64,000 nt of DNA from Streptomyces sp. A0958 (GCF_004795035.1 NZ_SSBK01000002.1:124001-188000), one strand, 5' to 3'; counted from the stretch's first letter, positions 44,079-53,181 are shown. Notes: generated from the letters alone by a model not told the origin. Program-made: numbers and translations.

Positions 44079-45679
44079 TCAGCACACTGGCCCGGCTGGA
44101 GGCCGTGGAGAGCGGCCGGGCCCGGCCGACGGCCACCGTCCGCCACCGCCGGCTGACCGACCGGCCGCTCGTCCTGGTGCCGCTGACCACCGCGGGCGAG
44201 GCGGGCGCCCCGCTCGGCGCCCTCGTCGGCACCGACCGCGAGGCGCCCCGGCTGCTGGCCGTGCCCCAGCCGCGCGACCGCGACCTGCGGTCCGCCTTCC
44301 TCGCCGAGCTGGCCGAGGCGGTCCTGCCGCACATCGAGGCGTACGCCGACGTCGTCGAGCCCGCCGAACGCAACGAGACCGATCCCGCGACCGGCAAGCG
44401 GGTCAAGGTCGAGACCGAGCTGTGCGTGGACGCGGCGCAGATCGTGGTGCCGAGCCGGGCGGGCATCGAGTTCGTCCGGCTGCTGGGGCGTTCCATGCGT
44501 TTCCGGCGCACCGCCGAGGACGACCCCGACACCCCGTATCCGGCGCCCGCCCGGGTTCCGCTGCTGGGCCGCTGGCTGACGCACTACGGCGAGCGGGCCC
44601 GCGTCCCGGGCTCCTCGCTCCTGCTGTCCTGCACCGATCTCCTCAACCGGCACTGGGCGACCGGCCAGTCGACGCTGGAGGACCAGCATCTGGGGGCCCT
44701 GCTCGCCTGGATCGACCCGCCGGCCGGTGAGTCGGGCGCCGAGGCGGCGCTCCGCGCCGAGCTGGCCCGGGACGGCTCGGGGCAGTTGCTGTGCCCGCCG
44801 GCCGGTCCTGCCACCGACCCGGACTTCGACAACCGGCTGCTGGCCCCCGCGATCGGGAAGTACGACCGGGCGCGCTCCTCGCTCGCGGCGGCGGAGGACG
44901 GCCTGGCGGCGGACGCCCGGCTCGCCGAGCTGACCGGCGCCGAGCGGGAGATCAGGGCGCTGCTGGCCGGGGTGCTGCGGCCGACCTGGGACGCGGTGTG
45001 GCGGGGTCTGGACCTGTTGCGGGAGCTGCCCGAGGGGACCAGGACCGAGGACCGCTGGACCCGGGACCGCTGGTCGTTCACCGCCCACCGCGACCGGGTG
45101 CGCGCCGGTGAGCCGCCCCAGCCGCGCCGGGACGACGCGGTGACGGCCGCCCGCAAGCTGGCCGCGCGGGAGACGGCCCAGGCGCAACTGGAGGCCCAGG
45201 AGGCGCTGGACGATCCGCTGGTGCTGGCGGGCCGCCGGCTGGCCGGGGAGGCGTTCATCGGGGAGGTGAGCGCGGTGGAGATGGCGTACAGCGAGTCGAA
45301 GCGGCCCTCTCCGCGCCCGCTGGTCACGGTCCGCACCGAGGAGCGACCGCAGCTGAGCGAGCGGGTGAAGGTCTACCGCTCGCTGGACGGCAAGCCGCAG
45401 ACCGCGGAGTTCGTGCGCCACGACCCGGCGGACGAGGAGGGCGGCGCGCCCTCGCTGGTGCTGCGGATCACCGACCGGATGGGGCGCGGCAAGGAGCCGG
45501 CCCCGGGGTCCGTCCCGGAGCGGGGCGACCGGATCGCCTGGACCCTGTTCGAGCACGACCAGCGCGGCGGGCCGCAGCTGCCGGACGCGGAGGAGACGCC
45601 GTGGACCCACGGCGGCCCGCCGGGCGCGGTCGAAGCGGCCGAGCGCCCCGACCCCGTGACCCCGGAGGACCTGCTGTGA
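44069..45679 (+). CDS. Unrecognised protein between nuclease and helicase genes
   Basis: The 536-aa protein matches no family I recognise. Its N-terminal half is mixed, with conserved-looking segments (LLSCTDLLNRHWATGQSTLEDQHLGALLAWIDPP). The middle is long and helical and charged (residues about 290-400), resembling a coiled stalk. The C-terminus (about 410-510) looks beta-rich (VKVYRSLDGKPQTAEFVRHD). In Dna2 and Upf1 a beta-barrel and helical stalk sit between nuclease and helicase, so it may supply those parts; that is inference. It overlaps the nuclease by 10 nt and the helicase by 4 nt (GTGA), so the three proteins are coupled. Confidence 0.9.
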   Translation: MSLISTLARLEAVESGRARPTATVRHRRLTDRPLVLVPLTTAGEAGAPLGALVGTDREAPRLLAVPQPRDRDLRSAFLAELAEAVLPHIEAYADVVEPAERNETDPATGKRVKVETELCVDAAQIVVPSRAGIEFVRLLGRSMRFRRTAEDDPDTPYPAPARVPLLGRWLTHYGERARVPGSSLLLSCTDLLNRHWATGQSTLEDQHLGALLAWIDPPAGESGAEAALRAELARDGSGQLLCPPAGPATDPDFDNRLLAPAIGKYDRARSSLAAAEDGLAADARLAELTGAEREIRALLAGVLRPTWDAVWRGLDLLRELPEGTRTEDRWTRDRWSFTAHRDRVRAGEPPQPRRDDAVTAARKLAARETAQAQLEAQEALDDPLVLAGRRLAGEAFIGEVSAVEMAYSESKRPSPRPLVTVRTEERPQLSERVKVYRSLDGKPQTAEFVRHDPADEEGGAPSLVLRITDRMGRGKEPAPGSVPERGDRIAWTLFEHDQRGGPQLPDAEETPWTHGGPPGAVEAAERPDPVTPEDLL

Positions 45680-47010
45680 CGGCCGTATTCGACCCGGGGG
45701 CGGCTGCGGGCCTGGCGACCGCCGCGATTCTGGACGGCACGCTGAAGGGCACGGCGCGGGGTGTCGTGGTGGACTCCCCGCCGGGCGCGGGCAAGTCGAC
45801 GCTGGTGGTGCGCGCCGCGCTGGAGCTGGCCGCGGCGGGCCGCCCGCTGATGGTGGTCGCGCAGACGAACGCGCAGGTGGACGACCTGGTGGTGCGGCTC
45901 GCCGAGAAGGACCCCGGCCTGCCGGTCGGCCGGCTGCACAGCAACGACTCCGACCCGTACGACAAGGTGCTGGACGGCCTGGAGAACGTGCGCAAGTCGG
46001 CGAAGGCGGCGGATCTGGCGGGTCTTGACGTCGTGATCTCGACGGCGGCGAAGTGGGCCCATGTGAAGAACGTGGAGCCGTGGGGGCACGCGATCGTGGA
46101 CGAGGCGTACCAGATGCGATCGGACGCGCTGCTGGCGGTGGCCGGTCTCTTCGAGCGGGCGCTGTTCGTCGGTGACCCGGGCCAGCTGGACCCGTTCTCG
46201 ATCGTCGGCGCGGACCAGTGGGCGGGGCTGAGCTACGACCCGTCGGCCAGCGCGGTGAGCACGCTGCTCGCGCACAACCCGCAACTGCCGCAGCACCGGC
46301 TGCCGGTCTCGTGGCGGCTCCCGGCCTCGGCGGCGCCGCTGGTGTCGGACGCGTTCTACCCGTACACCCCGTTCCGCAGCGGTACGGGCCACGGCGACCG
46401 GCGGCTGTCGTTCGGGATGGCGTCGGACGGTTCGGCGGCGGACCGGGTGCTGGACGAGGCGGCGGAGTCGGGCTGGGGGCTGCTGGAGCTGCCGGCCCGG
46501 CACACCCCGCGCACCGACCCGGAGGCGGTGCGGGCCGTCGCCCTGGTGGTGCGCCGGCTCCTGGACCGGGGCGGCGCGGCCACCAGCGAGCGCGCCCCGG
46601 AGCCGGCCCCGGTGACGGCGGACCGGGTCGCGGTCGGCACGGCCCACCGCGACCAGGCGGCGGCGGTCCGCGCGGCGCTGGCGGAGCTGGGCGTGGCAGG
46701 GGTCGCGGTGGACACGGCGAACCGGCTCCAGGGCCGCGAGTTCGACGTGACGGTGGTGCTCCACCCGCTGTCGGGCCGCCCGGACGCCACCGCGTTCCAC
46801 CTGGAGACGGGCCGGCTCTGCGTCCTGGCCTCCCGGCACCGGCACGCCTGCATCGTGGTCTGCCGCGAGGGCGTGGCCGACCTGCTGGACGAGCACCCCT
46901 CGACGGAGCCGGTCCAGCTGGGCGTCACGGTGAAGTTCCCCGACGGCTGGGAGGCGAACCACGCGGTGCTGGCGCACCTGGCGGAACACCGCGTGCGCTG
47001 GGCTTGTTGA
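45676..47010 (+). CDS. SF1 Upf1/Dna2-like helicase
   Basis: The 444-aa protein carries the SF1 motifs: Walker A SPPGAGKST (K40), Q-like TNAQVDDL, Walker B AIVDEAYQM (D142, E143), motif III GDPGQLDP, motif IV VSWRLP, motif V DTANRLQGREFDVTVVL and motif VI LCVLASRHRHACIVV. The pattern, including the GREFD segment, is closest to the SF1B Upf1/Dna2 group. It is short, lacking the N-terminal barrel of those enzymes, which fits a split form with the two preceding genes. The start is GTG overlapping the preceding stop. Probably the motor of a nuclease complex. Confidence 0.92.
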   Translation: MTAVFDPGAAAGLATAAILDGTLKGTARGVVVDSPPGAGKSTLVVRAALELAAAGRPLMVVAQTNAQVDDLVVRLAEKDPGLPVGRLHSNDSDPYDKVLDGLENVRKSAKAADLAGLDVVISTAAKWAHVKNVEPWGHAIVDEAYQMRSDALLAVAGLFERALFVGDPGQLDPFSIVGADQWAGLSYDPSASAVSTLLAHNPQLPQHRLPVSWRLPASAAPLVSDAFYPYTPFRSGTGHGDRRLSFGMASDGSAADRVLDEAAESGWGLLELPARHTPRTDPEAVRAVALVVRRLLDRGGAATSERAPEPAPVTADRVAVGTAHRDQAAAVRAALAELGVAGVAVDTANRLQGREFDVTVVLHPLSGRPDATAFHLETGRLCVLASRHRHACIVVCREGVADLLDEHPSTEPVQLGVTVKFPDGWEANHAVLAHLAEHRVRWAC

Positions 47011-47117
47011 GTGCGCCGGGGCGCGGTGCGCCCCGGTCGGTTCGCTCCTGGCGCCCTTGCGGGGGGCTGGAGAATGGAGGGTGGCCGTCTGGCGGTCCAC
47101 CGGAGGAGGAAGTCCAC

Positions 47118-47459
47118 ATGGCACAACCCGAGCGGAGCGAGCAGCAGCGGCTGCGTCCCGCCCCCCTGCTGTTCGAGCCGTCGGCGGCGGTCGCGGACCC
47201 GGAGCACTTCTTCGGCCTGGAGTCGATGGAGGACCCGAAGGAGCTGCTGGGCCGGGCCACGGAACTGGCGCTGGCCTTCCGCGCCGCGACGGACCGCGCG
47301 GTGGAGTTCCAGGCGATGGCGGCGGCCCAGCTGGCCGATCCGCGCCGGTTCGACCGGCTGACGACGGCGGACATCGCGGAGCGCGCGGAGTGGACCGAGG
47401 ACTACGCGAAGAAGATGGTGGAGTTCGGCCGGACGCTGTTGAACACCCCGCAGTCCTAG
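47118..47459 (+). CDS. Small hypothetical protein downstream of the helicase
   Basis: The 113-aa protein follows a very strong site (GGAGGAGGAAG). It is predicted helical with ELLGRATELALAFRAATDRAVEF and a C-terminal IAERAEWTEDYAKKMVEFGRTLL. No domain recognised. It lies 107 nt after the helicase on the same strand and may be part of the same transcript. Its TAG stop shares bases with the MITE-like inverted repeat at 47459. Confidence 0.82.
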   Translation: MAQPERSEQQRLRPAPLLFEPSAAVADPEHFFGLESMEDPKELLGRATELALAFRAATDRAVEFQAMAAAQLADPRRFDRLTTADIAERAEWTEDYAKKMVEFGRTLLNTPQS

Positions 47460-47532
47460 GTCCTGTCGTCGACTTCCCGTCGTTCGCCCGAAGGGCGGGC
47501 CGCGCGGCAGACGGGAATTCGACGACAGGGCC
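47459..47532. mobile_element. MITE-like long inverted repeat
   Basis: Arms CCTGTCGTCGACTTCCCGTC (47462-47481) and GACGGGAATTCGACGACAGG (47512-47531) are complementary at 19 of 20 positions, with a small inner hairpin. The outer GG/CC ends extend to 47459-47532. It has no gene and could be a miniature element or a terminator for the upstream operon; its first base is the last base of the TAG stop. Confidence 0.62.
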
Positions 47533-47584
47533 CAGGTTTTCCGGGTCTCGGCCGGGCCCGGTCGTGACTCCTGGTACAACCGCT

Positions 47585-47605
47585 GGCATATGCCCGGGTG
47601 CACCC
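47585..47605. promoter_or_regulatory. Pair of adjacent palindromes upstream of the primase/polymerase-like gene
   Basis: GGCATATGCC followed by C and GGGTGCACCC are two perfect 10-bp palindromes 80 nt before the start at 47685. GGCATATGCC recurs at 57682. Regulatory meaning unproven. Confidence 0.4.
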
Positions 47606-47684
47606 TACGCCTCGCGGCCCCGGCCTGTCCCGGTTTTCGGCAACTCTCGGAATCCACTTGATCACTCCGGGTAGACCTGTGTGC

Positions 47685-48383
47685 ATGACCGCATGGCTGC
47701 CCGACGAAACGACCCTGCACCACGGCGACGGACCCTGCCTCCCCGCCGGCCACGAGGCCGACCTCTTCTCCGCCCTGCGCGAGCAGGCGGGGCACCAGAC
47801 GGCCCAGGTCACCGCGGCCGGCGCCGCGTGGCTGGCCGGGGCTACGGCGTATCCGCGCAGCACCCTGGCCCAGTGGGAGTCGCGCCCCACGGCGCCCGGG
47901 GTGCTGCCGTGCGGTTCGGCCTTCGACGTGGTGAACGTGCCCACGCTGTTCGGGCGCCGGATGCTGGAGCACCTGTGGGCGGACGGCCCGGGTTCGGGTC
48001 CGGTGGCCTCGCACCGGGGCCGGATGCTGCTGTTCGCCTCCCCCGGCACGGCCCAGCGGCTGCCCTCGCTCCTCGACTGGGAGGAGTGGGGCGCGGGCGG
48101 ACCGCGGGGCCCGCACGGCGGCGGCGCGAAGGTGCCTCCGCTGCTCTGTCACGGCACCGGTGACGCGGTGACGGTCCCGCCCCTGACCTGCGGCGCGAAC
48201 TACTCCGGGCCCCGCTGGCTGGTCGCCCCGGACACCCGCAGCCCGTGGCTGCCGGGACCCGACGTACTGCTCTGGGCGTGTGTCCGGGTGGCCCGGTCGG
48301 TGCCCGCTCCGACTCCCCGTATTTCGATTTTTCCTCTCACCGATCCGGGTGCTAAGGTCTACGACGTCAGCAGGCGCCGCTAG
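47685..48383 (+). CDS. Primase/polymerase-like protein, gene ends in tRNA-Lys
   Basis: The 232-aa protein from the ATG at 47685 belongs to the family usually annotated as bifunctional DNA primase/polymerase N-terminal-like. It shows AFDVVNVPTLFGRRMLEHL, SGPVASHRGRMLLFASPGTAQRLP and an N-terminal LREQAGHQTAQ segment. Catalytic residues are not obvious. It shares these blocks with the protein at 38716. The stop codon (48381-48383) lies inside tRNA-Lys, so the last 10 nt of the gene are tRNA sequence; the C-terminus (DVSRRR) may have been rewritten when the two became adjacent. Confidence 0.82.
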   Translation: MTAWLPDETTLHHGDGPCLPAGHEADLFSALREQAGHQTAQVTAAGAAWLAGATAYPRSTLAQWESRPTAPGVLPCGSAFDVVNVPTLFGRRMLEHLWADGPGSGPVASHRGRMLLFASPGTAQRLPSLLDWEEWGAGGPRGPHGGGAKVPPLLCHGTGDAVTVPPLTCGANYSGPRWLVAPDTRSPWLPGPDVLLWACVRVARSVPAPTPRISIFPLTDPGAKVYDVSRRR

Positions 48384-48447
48384 CTCAGTTGGTTAGAGCA
48401 GCTGACTCTTAATCAGCGGGTCCGGGGTTCGAGTCCCTGGCGGCGCA
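48374..48447 (+). tRNA. tRNA-Lys (CTT), first copy
   Basis: Complete cloverleaf: acceptor GCGCCGC/GCGGCGC, anticodon stem GCTGA/TCAGC with CTT at 48408-48410, T-arm GGTTCGAGTCC, discriminator A, no encoded CCA. Identical to the copy at 58656. Confidence 0.98.
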
Positions 48448-48456
48448 CAGACGGGA

Positions 48457-48486
48457 GAAGCCCCCTCGCGAGAGCGAGGGGGCTTC
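48457..48486. terminator. Terminator between tRNA-Lys and the convergent protease gene
   Basis: GAAGCCCCCTCGC and GCGAGGGGGCTTC form a perfect 13-bp stem with a 4-nt loop and are followed by TTCG. Confidence 0.85.
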
Positions 48487-48505
48487 TTCGTGTGCGGCCC
48501 CTGCG

Positions 48506-49747
48506 TCACGTGCCCGTGGTGATGCGGACCGTCCACGCTCCCGACGGGGTGCGGTCGGCGACCTCGATCGTGGTGTGCGCGCCGGGGACGGAGTACGTCT
48601 CGCCGACGCGCAGCGGGGCGTCCGCGAGCGGCGGGTAGACCGACTGGTCCCAGCAGGCGTCGGTGTCGGGGTGCGTGTCGAGGACGTCGACCGGGCCGCC
48701 GCCGGACGGGGTCTCGTTGCGGACCCGGTAGAGCAGGACGCCTTCGGCGCAGGTCGAGCGGTCGTTGCCGGTGGAGCTGCGGGCCTCGACGGCGACCGCG
48801 TTGCCCTCGCCGGTCCTGATCACGGCGAGCCGGGTGCCGAGGGAGGCGCCGGGTACGGGCACGGCGGCCATCGGTTCGAGGGTGACGACCCGGCCGCTCT
48901 GGACGCAGACCACCTGCCGGTCGTCCAGCCAGCCCAGCTTCCACTTGTGCCAGCCGAAGAGGTCGGGGGCGAGCCCGAACTGGCTGCCCATGACGTCCCA
49001 GTCGCCGACGTAGGTGTCCCAGTCGCCCTTGCCGTCGGACGGCCGGTGGTAGAGGTCGGGCAGGTCGAAGACGTGTCCGGTCTCGTGGGCCAGGACGTTG
49101 CGGTCCGGCGGGTGCTGCTCGAAGACGGTGACGACGCGCCTGATGTCCGTGCCGTCGGCGCGCAGGGGCCGGTCGAAGTTGACGACCTTGGTGGCGTCGG
49201 AGTCGACGCCGGGGGCGTCCGGGTCCGCGACGAGGTAGACGATGTCGTACCGCGAGAAGTCGACCTGGGGGTCGGCCACGTCGATCGCGTCGCGCAGGTA
49301 GGCGCTGCGCCGGTCGTTGGCCCAGTCGCGCTTTATGCCGTACCAGGACGACGGCTTCGGCATCCGAATCCAGTGCCGCTGCGGGTGCGGACGCAGGATG
49401 AACTTGCCGTACGAGGCGCGCCGGAAGAAGTCGGTGGTGGCCGGGAAGTAGTCGGCGGTGAGTTCGGCGGGGGTCGTGACCGGCTGGGCGTCGGGGAACG
49501 AGAGGAACACCATCACCGCGTCCAGGGGGTGGTCGGGACGCGGGTAGGCGCCGTTCCACCGGTCGACGCCGAGCGAGTGGTGGGCCATGGTCCGGGGCAG
49601 CGCACAGGGCGCGGCGTCGCCGGAGGCGGCCGCGGCGGGCCCGGTGACGAGGGAGGTGGCGACGAGCGCCAGCAGGGAGATCAGCCCGGCCGCCAGCGCG
49701 CGCGGACTCGGCCTCTCCACCCCTCCGGGTCCGGGCTGACGCGGCAC
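48506..49747 (-). CDS. Secreted M6-family metalloprotease
   Basis: The 413-aa protein has a signal sequence (LAAGLISLLALVATSLVTGPAAA) and the zinc motif HETGH (H221, E222, H225) followed by DLPDLYH, as in immune-inhibitor-A-like M6 peptidases, with a C-terminal beta-rich domain. The start is GTG at 49747 with GGAGG 5 nt upstream. It would cleave extracellular proteins. It is convergent with tRNA-Lys and divergent from the c-di-GMP gene. Confidence 0.92.
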   Translation of the reverse strand: MPRQPGPGGVERPSPRALAAGLISLLALVATSLVTGPAAAASGDAAPCALPRTMAHHSLGVDRWNGAYPRPDHPLDAVMVFLSFPDAQPVTTPAELTADYFPATTDFFRRASYGKFILRPHPQRHWIRMPKPSSWYGIKRDWANDRRSAYLRDAIDVADPQVDFSRYDIVYLVADPDAPGVDSDATKVVNFDRPLRADGTDIRRVVTVFEQHPPDRNVLAHETGHVFDLPDLYHRPSDGKGDWDTYVGDWDVMGSQFGLAPDLFGWHKWKLGWLDDRQVVCVQSGRVVTLEPMAAVPVPGASLGTRLAVIRTGEGNAVAVEARSSTGNDRSTCAEGVLLYRVRNETPSGGGPVDVLDTHPDTDACWDQSVYPPLADAPLRVGETYSVPGAHTTIEVADRTPSGAWTVRITTGT

Positions 49748-50158
49748 ATCTACCTCCGTGCGGGGAGCGGATACCTCCGGTGCGGGGTGCGGACTCCGGA
49801 ACCCTCCCGTCTACTTTGTGATGTTTCGTCCGTTTCGTCACCTCGTACTGCCCCACTCGGGTCAGCCGCCACACCTCCCCCACGCCTCACGGACAGTCAC
49901 AATCGATCACCCGCGCAACGAGAGAGAACGGAAGCGCGCAGAAACAATCAGTCGGGGACAAACCGGATCGGTGCGCGAATGGCCCATGCGTGTCGGATAC
50001 GGGGTGCGCGAGGGGCGGGGCGCTGGAACGGCCGAGGCGCCAGCCTCTATGCTTCACCTCGCTTTCCTGCGCGGTTTCCGCCTCCGACACGGCGCTCCAC
50101 GCGGCGGGCCAGTCCGACCAGAGGTGTCCGGGACAGAACTGCAGGGCGGGAGCGAACG
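49748..50158. other. Divergent control region between protease and c-di-GMP genes
   Basis: 411 nt with no convincing gene. It is less GC-rich around 49800-49930 and must carry both promoters; I could not assign boxes with confidence. Confidence 0.45.
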
Positions 50159-52024
50159 GTGAGCGCAACCTCCGAAGGGCCGAGGCCCACGGCAGGCACA
50201 GCACCCCCCGCACCACCGCATCCGGTCACGGAGGGTCACGAGGTGTGGCCGCCCGGTGCGCCGGCGACCGAGGCGCACGACTACCGGGCCGCGTTCCGGG
50301 CCGCCGCCCTGCCGATGGCCGTCGTCGACCACGAGGGCCTGATCGTCACGGCCAACGAGGCGCTGGGCGCCCTGGCGGGCGTCGGTGCGGCGGCGCTGAC
50401 CGCGCAGTCGGCGTCCGATCTGGTCGACCTCGCCGCGGACGCCCGCGCCTGGCACGCGTACCGCGAGGTGCTGCACGGCCGGCGCTCACGCTTCCGCTGC
50501 ACCCGCAGGCTCAAGCACCCCGACGGGCGCGCGCTGTGGGCCGAGATCACCGTCGTGCCGATGCCCGGCGGCCAGGAGCCGGAGGGTGGCGGGGCGCCGG
50601 GGCAGGTACTGCTCTCGGTCGCTGACGTCAGCGACCGGCGCGAGTTGCAGAAGCGGCTGCACCACCTCCAGATGCACGACCCGGTGACCCGGCTGCCCAA
50701 CCGGACGCTGTTCTTCGAACGGCTCTCCACGGTGCTCCGGACCCCGCCGTACCAGGACGACAGTGAGCCCGAGCGGGGCCGGGTCGGGCTCTGCTACCTG
50801 GACCTGGACGGCTTCAAGGCCGTCAACGACACCCTGGGGCACCGGATCGGCGACCGGCTGCTGGCGGCCGTCGCCGCCCGGCTCACGGACTGCGCCGAGC
50901 AGGAGGCCGCGTACCCGGCCGGTGCGCCGCTGGTGGCGCGGCTCGGCGGCGACGAGTTCGCGATCCTGGTGGAGGACTCCACCGGCACCGAGCAGCTGAC
51001 CGACCTGGCGCGCGCGGTGCTGGGCGCGCTCCAGCAGCCCTTCGACCTGGCCGGCCGGCGGCTCTCGGTCTCGGCGTCGATCGGGGTGGTGGAGCGGCCC
51101 GTCGCGGGCACGTCGGCCACCGGCCTGATGCAGGCCGCCGATACGACGCTGTACTGGGCCAAGGCCGACGGCAAGGCCCGCTGGACCCTCTTCGACCCGG
51201 AGCGCAACGCCCACCGGATGACCCGCCAGGCCCTCTCGTCCAACCTCCGCCCGGCCGTGGAGCGCGGCGAGTTCACCATCGAGTACCAGCCGCTGGTCGG
51301 CATGGCCGACGGGATGGTGCGCGGGGTGGAGGCGCTGGTGCGCTGGAACCACCCGCAGTTCGGCATGCTCTCGCCGAATCGGTTCGTCGCGATCGCCGAG
51401 GAGGACGGTTCGATCGTGCAGCTGGGCCGGTGGGTGCTGCGCTCGGCCTGCCGGCAGGCCCGGCGCTGGCAGCTCGACCACCCGGCGAAGCCGCCGCTGT
51501 TCATCAGCGTCAACGTCGCCGTGCGCCAGGTCTGGGACTCCGACCTGGTCACCGATGTCGCGGAGATCCTGGCGGAGACCGGGCTCGCTCCGGCGCTGCT
51601 GCAACTGGAGCTGACCGAGTCCGCCGTGATGGGCTCCGCCGGCCGGCCGCTGAGGGCCTTGCAGACCCTCAGCGACATGGGCGTGCGCATCGCGATCGAC
51701 GACTTCGGCACCGGCTACTCGAACCTCGCCTACCTGAGCCGCCTGCCGGTGTCCGTGCTGAAGCTGGACGGCGCGTTCGTACGCGGCTTCCGCTACGAGG
51801 ACGGCACGCACCCCAGCCCCGCCGACGAGACGATCGTGGAGGCCATGGTCCAGCTCGCCCACCGGCTGGGCCTGACCGTCACCGCGGAGTGCGTGGAGAC
51901 GGCCGGCCAGGCGGAGCGGCTGCGCAGGATCGGCTGCGACACCGGGCAGGGCTGGCTCTACTCGCGCGCGGTCTCCCCGGAGCGCATCGCCGAACTGATC
52001 GGGACGCGCGCGCTGGAGGCGTAA
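50159..52024 (+). CDS. cdgA: PAS-GGDEF-EAL c-di-GMP turnover protein (CdgA-like)
   Basis: The 621-aa protein has a PAS-type sensor (residues about 40-150), a GGDEF domain with intact GGDEF at 263-267, and an EAL domain with E391-A-L plus LTESAVM and DDFGTGYSNL blocks, so both catalytic sites look intact. No RxxD inhibitory site is seen before GGDEF, and there are no membrane segments. The start is GTG at 50159 after GGGAG. The layout and chromosomal position match CdgA (SCO2817) from memory, a regulator of development through BldD. Confidence 0.93.
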   Translation: MSATSEGPRPTAGTAPPAPPHPVTEGHEVWPPGAPATEAHDYRAAFRAAALPMAVVDHEGLIVTANEALGALAGVGAAALTAQSASDLVDLAADARAWHAYREVLHGRRSRFRCTRRLKHPDGRALWAEITVVPMPGGQEPEGGGAPGQVLLSVADVSDRRELQKRLHHLQMHDPVTRLPNRTLFFERLSTVLRTPPYQDDSEPERGRVGLCYLDLDGFKAVNDTLGHRIGDRLLAAVAARLTDCAEQEAAYPAGAPLVARLGGDEFAILVEDSTGTEQLTDLARAVLGALQQPFDLAGRRLSVSASIGVVERPVAGTSATGLMQAADTTLYWAKADGKARWTLFDPERNAHRMTRQALSSNLRPAVERGEFTIEYQPLVGMADGMVRGVEALVRWNHPQFGMLSPNRFVAIAEEDGSIVQLGRWVLRSACRQARRWQLDHPAKPPLFISVNVAVRQVWDSDLVTDVAEILAETGLAPALLQLELTESAVMGSAGRPLRALQTLSDMGVRIAIDDFGTGYSNLAYLSRLPVSVLKLDGAFVRGFRYEDGTHPSPADETIVEAMVQLAHRLGLTVTAECVETAGQAERLRRIGCDTGQGWLYSRAVSPERIAELIGTRALEA

Positions 52025-52068
52025 CGCTTCCCCGCCTCACGAGCGCGCCCGGCTCACGCGTCCCCGGC

Positions 52069-53181
52069 TCAGGCGTCCGGCAGCCCGTACGCGTCCGCGA
52101 TGAGGTCGTAGCTGCGCAGCCGGGCCTCGCCGCCGTGGGCGTTGGCGGTGATCATCAGCTCGTCGGCGCCGGTGCGCTTGGCCAGGTCGTCCAGACCGGC
52201 GCGGACCTCGTCGGCGGTGCCGTGGACGATGTTGACCAGCCAGCTGTCGACGAATTCGCGCTCCATCGGAGAGAAGGCGTACGCCTCCGCCTCCTCGGGC
52301 GTCGGGACCAGACCGGGGCGCCCCGAGCGCAGCCGGAGCATCGACAGGGCGCCCGTCAGCACCTGGCGGCGGGCCTCGCGCTCGTCGTCGGCGGCCAGGG
52401 CGGCGGCACCGATCAGGGCGTACGGGGCGTCCAGGACCGTGGACGGCTTGAAGGACTCGCGGTACAGCTCAAGGGCCGGCACGGTGTTCTGGGCCGAGAA
52501 GTGGTGGGCGAAGGCGAAGGGCAGCCCGAGCATGCCGGCCAGCCGGGCGCTGAAGCCGGAGGAGCCGAGGAGCCACAGCGGCGGGCGCGCCGGGGACTGG
52601 ACGCCGCCCTCGGAGGTGGCCTGGACGGGCCCGGGGACCGCGTGGATGCGGGCGTAGGGGTGGCCGTCGGGGAAGTCGTCGTCCAGGAAGCGGGTCAGCT
52701 CCATGAGCTGCTGCGGAAAGTCGTCCGCCCCCTCGTGGAGCCGGTCGGTTCGGCGCAGGGCGGCGGCCGTGGCGCCGTCCGTTCCGGGGGCGCGGCCCAG
52801 GCCCAGGTCGATGCGGCCGGGGGCCATGGCCTCCAGCGTGCCGAACTGCTCCGCGATGACGAGCGGGGCGTGGTTGGGCAGCATGACGCCGCCCGAGCCG
52901 AGCCGGATGCGCTCGGTGCGGGCGGCGGTGTGCGCGAGGATCACGGCCGGGGACGAGGAGGCGATGCCCGGCATCGAGTGGTGCTCGGCGACCCAGTAGC
53001 GGTGGTAGCCCCGGCGCTCCGCGAGCTGGGCGATCTCCACGCCGGTGCGCAGGGCATCGCCCGCCGTGCGGCCGTGGCCCACGGTCACCAGGTCCAGCAC
53101 GGACAGCGGCACGGGGGCAGTGCCCCGGGCCGTGCCGCGGATCTCGTCGCCCTGGATCTCGTCGCCTCGAATCTCGTCCAC
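52069..53181 (-). CDS. LLM-class flavin-dependent oxidoreductase
   Basis: The 370-aa protein is a luciferase-like monooxygenase-fold enzyme: [22 protein letters not shown], a [37 protein letters not shown] segment and a C-terminal [11 protein letters not shown]. The N-terminus has [15 protein letters not shown], a threefold 15-nt repeat after a GTG start at 53181 (GGAGAGG upstream). It uses reduced flavin supplied by another protein. Substrate unknown. Confidence 0.9.
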   Translation of the reverse strand: MDEIRGDEIQGDEIRGTARGTAPVPLSVLDLVTVGHGRTAGDALRTGVEIAQLAERRGYHRYWVAEHHSMPGIASSSPAVILAHTAARTERIRLGSGGVMLPNHAPLVIAEQFGTLEAMAPGRIDLGLGRAPGTDGATAAALRRTDRLHEGADDFPQQLMELTRFLDDDFPDGHPYARIHAVPGPVQATSEGGVQSPARPPLWLLGSSGFSARLAGMLGLPFAFAHHFSAQNTVPALELYRESFKPSTVLDAPYALIGAAALAADDEREARRQVLTGALSMLRLRSGRPGLVPTPEEAEAYAFSPMEREFVDSWLVNIVHGTADEVRAGLDDLAKRTGADELMITANAHGGEARLRSYDLIADAYGLPDA

